DNA from: an uncultured Selenomonadales bacterium
GTDB lineage: Bacteria; Bacillota; Negativicutes; Selenomonadales; Selenomonadaceae
Assembly (NCBI GenBank): GCA_947167555.1
Contig: CAMVIO010000020.1
Coordinates: 1 to 16,046, forward strand
Length of the DNA: 16,046 bases
Direction of reading: 5' to 3'
This document shows, in pieces, positions 12,894 through 16,046 of the stretch. Below the pieces are notes generated by a model that ran no database searches, was not told the origin of the DNA, and worked only from the letters and a program-made list of their open reading frames with translations. Each line of letters begins with the position of its first letter. Position 1 is the stretch's first letter. The translations under genes were made by a program, and so were the position numbers.

Positions 12894-13735
12894 GCCGTTT
12901 CCTCCTTCACGGAAGCCTGGGCGCGGGCAATGACCTCGTCGTAAGCCTTCGTATATTCTTTCAGATCCGTGCGCTCGGACAATACGCCGATTGGGAATTT
13001 CCCTTCGCGCGCCGCTTCATCCATCTTGTCCCACGCCGCTTTCATTACGCCGTGATCCTTCTGCCATTCCATCATCTTTGCCGGAGCGCCGAGATGGTTT
13101 TGCCGCCCGTAGTTCGTCGGACAACCGGTGACGACCTCGATGATGCTGAATCCTTCGTGGCGGATGCCCTTGCGAAGCACGTCCACAAGGATCGGCACAT
13201 GGTAGGTGGTGGCTCGTGCCGTGAAGGTCGCACCCGCCGCTCTTGCCAAATCGAGGATGTCAAAGCTCGGCTCGATGGTCATGTACGGCGCCGTCGTCGC
13301 TTTCTTGCCCATTGGCGTCAGCGGCGAATACTGGCCGCCGGTCATGCCGTATATGCTGTTGTTGAACACTACCAGCGTCAGCCCGATATTGCGCCGTGCC
13401 GCGTGAATCAAATGGTTGCCGCCGATGGCCGAGCAGTCGCCGTCGCCCGACAGCGTGATGACGTGCAGGTCGGGACGCGCCATCTTGAGTCCCGTGGAAA
13501 TCGGCAGCGCGCGCCCGTGCAGCGTGTTCGCCGTGTTGAAATCCACATAGCCGGACGCGCGGCTGGAGCAGCCGATGCCGGAAATGATCGCCACGTCGTC
13601 CTTCGCGAGATTTTCTGCGTCAATCGCCTTCAAAAGCGCGCCGAGGATGACGCCGTTGCCGCAGCCGGGGCACCAGAGGTGGGGGAGACGGTTCGGGCGG
13701 AAATAAAAATCTACAAGCTCTTCCATGCTTTTCAT
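12890..13735 (-). CDS. korB: 2-oxoacid:ferredoxin oxidoreductase beta subunit, thiamine-diphosphate binding (KorB type)
   Basis: This 281-aa subunit binds thiamine diphosphate and an iron-sulfur cluster. WCPGCGNG (21-28) and GIGCSS (53-58) carry cluster-ligand cysteines. The ThDP signature GDGD (97-100) continues to the NN pair at 125-126. Length and motifs fit KorB, which oxidatively decarboxylates 2-oxoglutarate to succinyl-CoA with ferredoxin, or runs the reverse reductive reaction in anaerobes. The gene starts one base after the korA stop (TAA, G, ATG). A GGGGGG ribosome site nine bases upstream lies inside the korA end. A second in-frame ATG at 13726 is possible but less well placed. Confidence 0.93.
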   Translation of the reverse strand: MKSMEELVDFYFRPNRLPHLWCPGCGNGVILGALLKAIDAENLAKDDVAIISGIGCSSRASGYVDFNTANTLHGRALPISTGLKMARPDLHVITLSGDGDCSAIGGNHLIHAARRNIGLTLVVFNNSIYGMTGGQYSPLTPMGKKATTAPYMTIEPSFDILDLARAAGATFTARATTYHVPILVDVLRKGIRHEGFSIIEVVTGCPTNYGRQNHLGAPAKMMEWQKDHGVMKAAWDKMDEAAREGKFPIGVLSERTDLKEYTKAYDEVIARAQASVKEETA

Positions 13736-13736
13736 C

Positions 13737-14894
13737 TTATTTCGCCCCCCTTATCTTTTCCGCAGACTCGCGAATCTTCTCGAGCAGCTGCTCCGGCGTC
13801 GCCGGTTCGTTATCGTATTTCGCGTAAAGGTGCACGGGAACCATGCCCTGCACCGCGCGTCCCACTTCGCGCACATATTGTCCGCAGTTCAGCTCATGTA
13901 CCAGCAGGCACTTCGTCTTCTTGGCAACTGACTGAATCTGTCGGTCCGCGAAGGGCCAGATCGTGACGGGGCGAAGCAGTCCCGCGCGAATGCCCTCGTC
14001 CCGGGCCATGTCCACGGCGTCATAGGCCGTGCGTGCCGCGCCGCCGTAAGCGATTACGACGACGTCGGCGTCCTCTGTCTTGTAATTTTCGACTTGTATA
14101 ATGTCGTCCTCATGGTCGCGGAGTTTCATGTGCAGCCGATCCTGGGAATTTTTCGTCGCGGCGGGCGTCCCCTTCGGGAATCCCGTCTCATCGTGGACAA
14201 GCCCCGTCATGTGCCAGCGGTAACCGCTGCCGAAATCCGCCATCGCCGGCACCTTTGAGCCGTCGGTATCGGCATAAGCCAGATATTTTTTCGGCGGCGT
14301 GTCCGGCTGCTTCCTGCGCGGAACGGAAAGCCCCTCGTAGCTGTCGGGCAGCTCGATCCGCTCGCGCATATGGCCGACGATCTCGTCCATCAAGAGGATC
14401 ACCGGGCAGCGGTACTTCTCGCTGAGCTCCACCGCGCGCCGCGTCAAATCAAAGCATTCGGGCACGCTGGACGGCGACACCACGATCAGCCAATGATCGC
14501 CGTGCGTACCCCAACGCGTCTGCATCACATCGCCCTGGGACGGCGAAGTCGGCTGTCCGGTGGCCGGACCGACGCGCTGCACATCCACAATCACGCAGGG
14601 AATTTCCGCGCTGCATGCCATGCCGATCATTTCCTGCTTCAACGAAAAGCCCGGTCCCGAAGTCGCGGTCATCGCCTTTGCGCCGCCCAGCGAGGCGCCG
14701 AGCACCGTACCGATGCCCGCCAGCTCGTCCTCGGTCTGCATGAATTTTCCGCCGACCTGCGGCAGACGCTTTGCCATGCCCTCGGCAATCTCCGTGGACG
14801 GCGTGATCGGATAGCCGCCGTAAAAGCGGACGCCCGCCGCGATTGCGCCTTCGACCACGGCTTGGTTGCCTTGCAAAAGAAGAACGCGGCTCAT
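13737..14894 (-). CDS. korA: 2-oxoacid:ferredoxin oxidoreductase alpha subunit (KorA type)
   Basis: This 385-aa protein is the alpha subunit that pairs with KorB. YYGGYPITPSTE-like text appears as FYGGYPITPSTEIAEG near residue 25, followed by TATSGPGFSLKQE (about 78-90) and RVGPATGQPT with GDVMQTRWGTHGDH (about 115-140), all KorA signatures. A C-terminal transketolase-like domain (about 275-350) includes the LLRPVTIWPF segment. The start at 14894 follows AGGAGG by seven bases, and its ATG overlaps the ferredoxin stop by one base (TGATG). A longer in-frame start at 14966 lies within the ferredoxin gene and is rejected. The GPGFSLKQE variant (Lys where Met is frequent) is a small oddity. Confidence 0.93.
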   Translation of the reverse strand: MSRVLLLQGNQAVVEGAIAAGVRFYGGYPITPSTEIAEGMAKRLPQVGGKFMQTEDELAGIGTVLGASLGGAKAMTATSGPGFSLKQEMIGMACSAEIPCVIVDVQRVGPATGQPTSPSQGDVMQTRWGTHGDHWLIVVSPSSVPECFDLTRRAVELSEKYRCPVILLMDEIVGHMRERIELPDSYEGLSVPRRKQPDTPPKKYLAYADTDGSKVPAMADFGSGYRWHMTGLVHDETGFPKGTPAATKNSQDRLHMKLRDHEDDIIQVENYKTEDADVVVIAYGGAARTAYDAVDMARDEGIRAGLLRPVTIWPFADRQIQSVAKKTKCLLVHELNCGQYVREVGRAVQGMVPVHLYAKYDNEPATPEQLLEKIRESAEKIRGAK

Positions 14895-15088
14895 CACGCT
14901 CCCTCCTTTTTCACGAAAATCGCATAGTCCGGGCAGCGCATCTCGCACTGTCCGCAGGAAATACAATCGTTTTCTTTGCCTTCCTTGATGGCGGACTTGT
15001 TCAGCTCCGTAATCTCAAGCACGCCGCGTGGGCAAAAATACGCGCAAATGCCGCAGCCCTTGCAGCGTTTCGTATAAAATTTCAGCAT
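14894..15088 (-). CDS. korD: Small 2[4Fe-4S] ferredoxin, delta subunit of the 2-oxoacid oxidoreductase (KorD type)
   Basis: This protein of about 64 aa has two complete CxxCxxCxxxCP motifs (CKGCGICAYFCP near the start and CISCGQCEMRCP near residue 46), which bind two [4Fe-4S] clusters. It passes electrons between the KorAB active site and the soluble ferredoxin pool. It is the first gene of the operon, about 25 bases behind a strong promoter. Two starts are possible: 15088 (MLKFYTK) has AGGAG nine bases upstream, while 15094 (MAMLKFY) leaves only three bases, so I prefer 15088. Confidence 0.92.
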   Translation of the reverse strand: MLKFYTKRCKGCGICAYFCPRGVLEITELNKSAIKEGKENDCISCGQCEMRCPDYAIFVKKEGA

Positions 15089-15122
15089 TGCCATACGCTC
15101 CTATCTTTATAGCACTTTTTTA

Positions 15123-15151
15123 ATCATAACACCGCACGATGGGCAATTCAA
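15123..15151 (-). promoter_or_regulatory. Promoter of the korDABC operon
   Basis: On the minus strand, TTGAAT (15146-15151), a 17-base spacer and TATGAT (15123-15128), preceded by TGT as an extended -10. Transcription should start near 15116, leaving a leader of under 30 bases. Confidence 0.8.
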
Positions 15152-15165
15152 TAGTTTTATGCAAA

Positions 15166-15179
15166 TTTTTATATAAAAA
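15166..15179. repeat. AT-only perfect palindrome upstream of the korDABC promoter
   Basis: TTTTTATATAAAAA is a perfect 14-base palindrome lying 14 bases beyond the korDABC -35 box, in a stretch that stays very AT-rich to about 15210. It could act as an UP element or an operator. Low-complexity AT DNA produces such palindromes by chance, so confidence is low. Confidence 0.3.
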
Positions 15180-15258
15180 GTATATAAAATAATACATAAT
15201 AGATTCACATTTAACCCAAAGAGATAAACTTTCATTTATTTTTCAGGTTATGTTCGTT

Positions 15259-15274
15259 TGTTTCACGTGAAACA
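15259..15274. other. parS centromere site (ParB/Spo0J binding)
   Basis: TGTTTCACGTGAAACA is a perfect 16-base palindrome and matches the canonical chromosomal parS sequence bound by ParB across bacteria. ParB loads here, spreads with CTP as a clamp and recruits SMC for origin segregation. The site is intergenic, between the divergent korDABC (15123-15151) and pheA T-box (15301-15329) promoters. Known parS sites cluster near oriC, so this places the window on the origin side. A transcription-factor operator with the same sequence is possible but less likely. Confidence 0.88.
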
Positions 15275-15300
15275 TTTTGACGAAAAATTTTTTCCGAGGC

Positions 15301-15329
15301 TTGCATATCTTTTTTCTTCATGCTATGAT
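15301..15329 (+). promoter_or_regulatory. Promoter of the T-box-pheA unit
   Basis: TTGCAT (15301-15306), a 17-base spacer and TATGAT (15324-15329), preceded by TGC as an extended -10. Transcription should start near 15336, just ahead of the T-box Stem I. Confidence 0.82.
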
Positions 15330-15335
15330 AAGCAA

Positions 15336-15618
15336 TCATAAATGCAAAAGGCTATGAACAGGAAAAGTACGCCGCGCGAAAGCGTACAGAGAGCCGGGGG
15401 AGCTGGAAACCGGCCGGGGACGCGCGGAGGAAGTTCCCCTGCGAGCCGCTCGCTGAAAGCGCGTCTGCGACATAGGCGATGCCGGGGTCTCCGCCGTTAC
15501 AGGGAGAGGCCGATCGATTGTCTTAGACAGTCCGTCGGAACAGAGCGGCCCGTTGCAACGGGCAAATAAGGTGGTAACGCGAGAGCATCTCGTCCTTTAC
15601 GGACGGGGTGCTTTTTTT
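15336..15618 (+). ncRNA. T-box leader, probably sensing uncharged tRNA-Phe
   Basis: This 280-base leader has the parts of a class-I T-box: a GAACAGGAAAAGTA start, AGAGAGCCGG with CTGGAAACCGG in Stem I, a T-box sequence (AAGGTGGTAACGCG, 15568-15581) and a terminator just before the gene. A TTC at 15434-15436, six bases before GAGCC on the 3' side of Stem I, fits a phenylalanine specifier. TGGT in the T-box pairs with an ACCA tRNA end, consistent with tRNA-Phe. Uncharged tRNA should stabilise the antiterminator and turn on pheA. The T-box has AAC where ACC is usual. Confidence 0.88.
15584..15618 (+). terminator. Regulated intrinsic terminator of the T-box leader
   Basis: AGCATCTCGTCC (15584-15595) pairs with GGACGGGGTGCT (15601-15612) in a 12-base stem with two wobbles, around the loop TTTAC and followed by seven T. 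Its 5' arm directly follows the T-box sequence, as expected for mutually exclusive antiterminator and terminator folds. Confidence 0.9.
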
Positions 15619-15633
15619 GTGAGGAGGGATAAA

Positions 15634-16046
15634 TTGCAGACTTTGGGATTCTTAGGGCCCAGCGGTACGCACAGCGAAGCGGCGGCCATGTTCCTCGCGG
15701 AAAAGATGGAAGGCGGCGCGGAGCTCCGCCCGTACCCGGACATTTTCTCGGTGATGCAGGCTGCCGCCGACGGCGAAGTGGACGTTTGCGTCGTTCCGGT
15801 GGAAAACTCTCTGGAGGGTGCGGTCAATGTGACGATGGACACGCTGGCGCAAATGGACGATCTCGCTATTGAGAAGGAATTGATCTGGGACATCCACAAT
15901 CAGCTGATGGCAAAAAAAGCCGACGCGGAAATCCGCACGATCTATTCGCATCCGCAGCCGTTGGCGCAATGTCGTCAATACCTGAAATCTCATTTTCCGA
16001 AAGCAAAGCTGGTCGCCACAGAAAGCACGGCGAAAGCCGCCGAGTT
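15634..16046 (+). CDS. pheA: Prephenate dehydratase, N-terminal part (cut by window edge)
   Basis: The 137 codons present encode the prephenate dehydratase catalytic domain: LGFLGPSGTHSEAAA at the start, VVPVENSLEGAVNVTMDTL in the middle (about 50-68), and SHPQPLAQCRQYL followed by TESTAKAAE near the edge. The enzyme converts prephenate to phenylpyruvate, the committed step to phenylalanine, in the cytoplasm. There is no chorismate mutase domain ahead of it, so this is a monofunctional-type N-terminus; a C-terminal ACT domain would lie outside the window. The start is TTG at 15634, six bases after AGGAGG (15622-15627), with no ATG nearby in frame. Control by the preceding T-box fits a phenylalanine biosynthetic gene. 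Confidence 0.93.
   Translation, partial: MQTLGFLGPSGTHSEAAAMFLAEKMEGGAELRPYPDIFSVMQAAADGEVDVCVVPVENSLEGAVNVTMDTLAQMDDLAIEKELIWDIHNQLMAKKADAEIRTIYSHPQPLAQCRQYLKSHFPKAKLVATESTAKAAE

Noticed and set aside
13052..13966. Plus-strand frame opposite korB and korA
   Set aside because: It spans the junction of two conserved genes and has no family resemblance.
15342..15569. Plus-strand open frame across the T-box leader
   Set aside because: The region is explained by a structured T-box RNA, and the predicted peptide is Arg/Gly-rich with no start signal.

Overview
The window looks like chromosomal DNA from a GC-rich, anaerobic Firmicute. A diderm Negativicutes (Selenomonas-like) host is my best guess, but the genus is inference. 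The signs are strong AGGAGG ribosome sites, sigma-A-type promoters, a tRNA-sensing T-box leader, an [FeFe]-hydrogenase maturase (HydE) and a ferredoxin-dependent 2-oxoacid oxidoreductase. Coding regions are GC-rich, so many antisense frames stay open; these are not genes. Genes are packed on both strands, separated by short AT-rich regulatory gaps.

Layout. Positions 1-201 hold divergent promoters between a truncated minus-strand gene and a plus-strand pair: a 91-aa protein of unknown function translationally coupled to a divergent NAD-dependent DNA ligase (to 2447). A bidirectional terminator separates the ligase from a minus-strand block: an exported M48 metalloprotease with a TPR tail (2498-4165), then rlmH (4240-4719) and an HtrA-type serine protease (4721-5827), with htrA transcribed first. 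A 283-bp gap leads to a large plus-strand c-di-GMP phosphodiesterase (6111-9050) with a degenerate GGDEF domain and duplicated C-terminal sensor-like modules. A second convergent terminator is followed by minus-strand genes: a WalJ-type metallo-beta-lactamase hydrolase, hydE and a small exported protein. Next come a protein built of exact 126-bp tandem units with its own strong promoter and structured leader, and the korDABC operon. At the right edge, a canonical ParB-binding parS palindrome sits between the korDABC promoter and the promoter of a T-box-controlled prephenate dehydratase gene (pheA), which runs off the window.

How it fits together. KorDABC with ferredoxin and HydE belong to anaerobic electron metabolism (ferredoxin-linked 2-oxoacid conversion and maturation of a hydrogenase encoded elsewhere). 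HtrA and the M48 protease handle envelope protein quality. The EAL protein controls c-di-GMP. PheA makes phenylpyruvate and appears to be switched by uncharged tRNA-Phe. The htrA-rlmH pair, walJ and parS all recall the origin-proximal wal region of other Firmicutes, which suggests this window lies on the origin side of the chromosome.

The items most worth a second look are the parS site, the 42-residue repeat protein with its leader RNA, the divergent ligase with its coupled small protein, and the hydE-walJ unit placed directly behind an intrinsic terminator.
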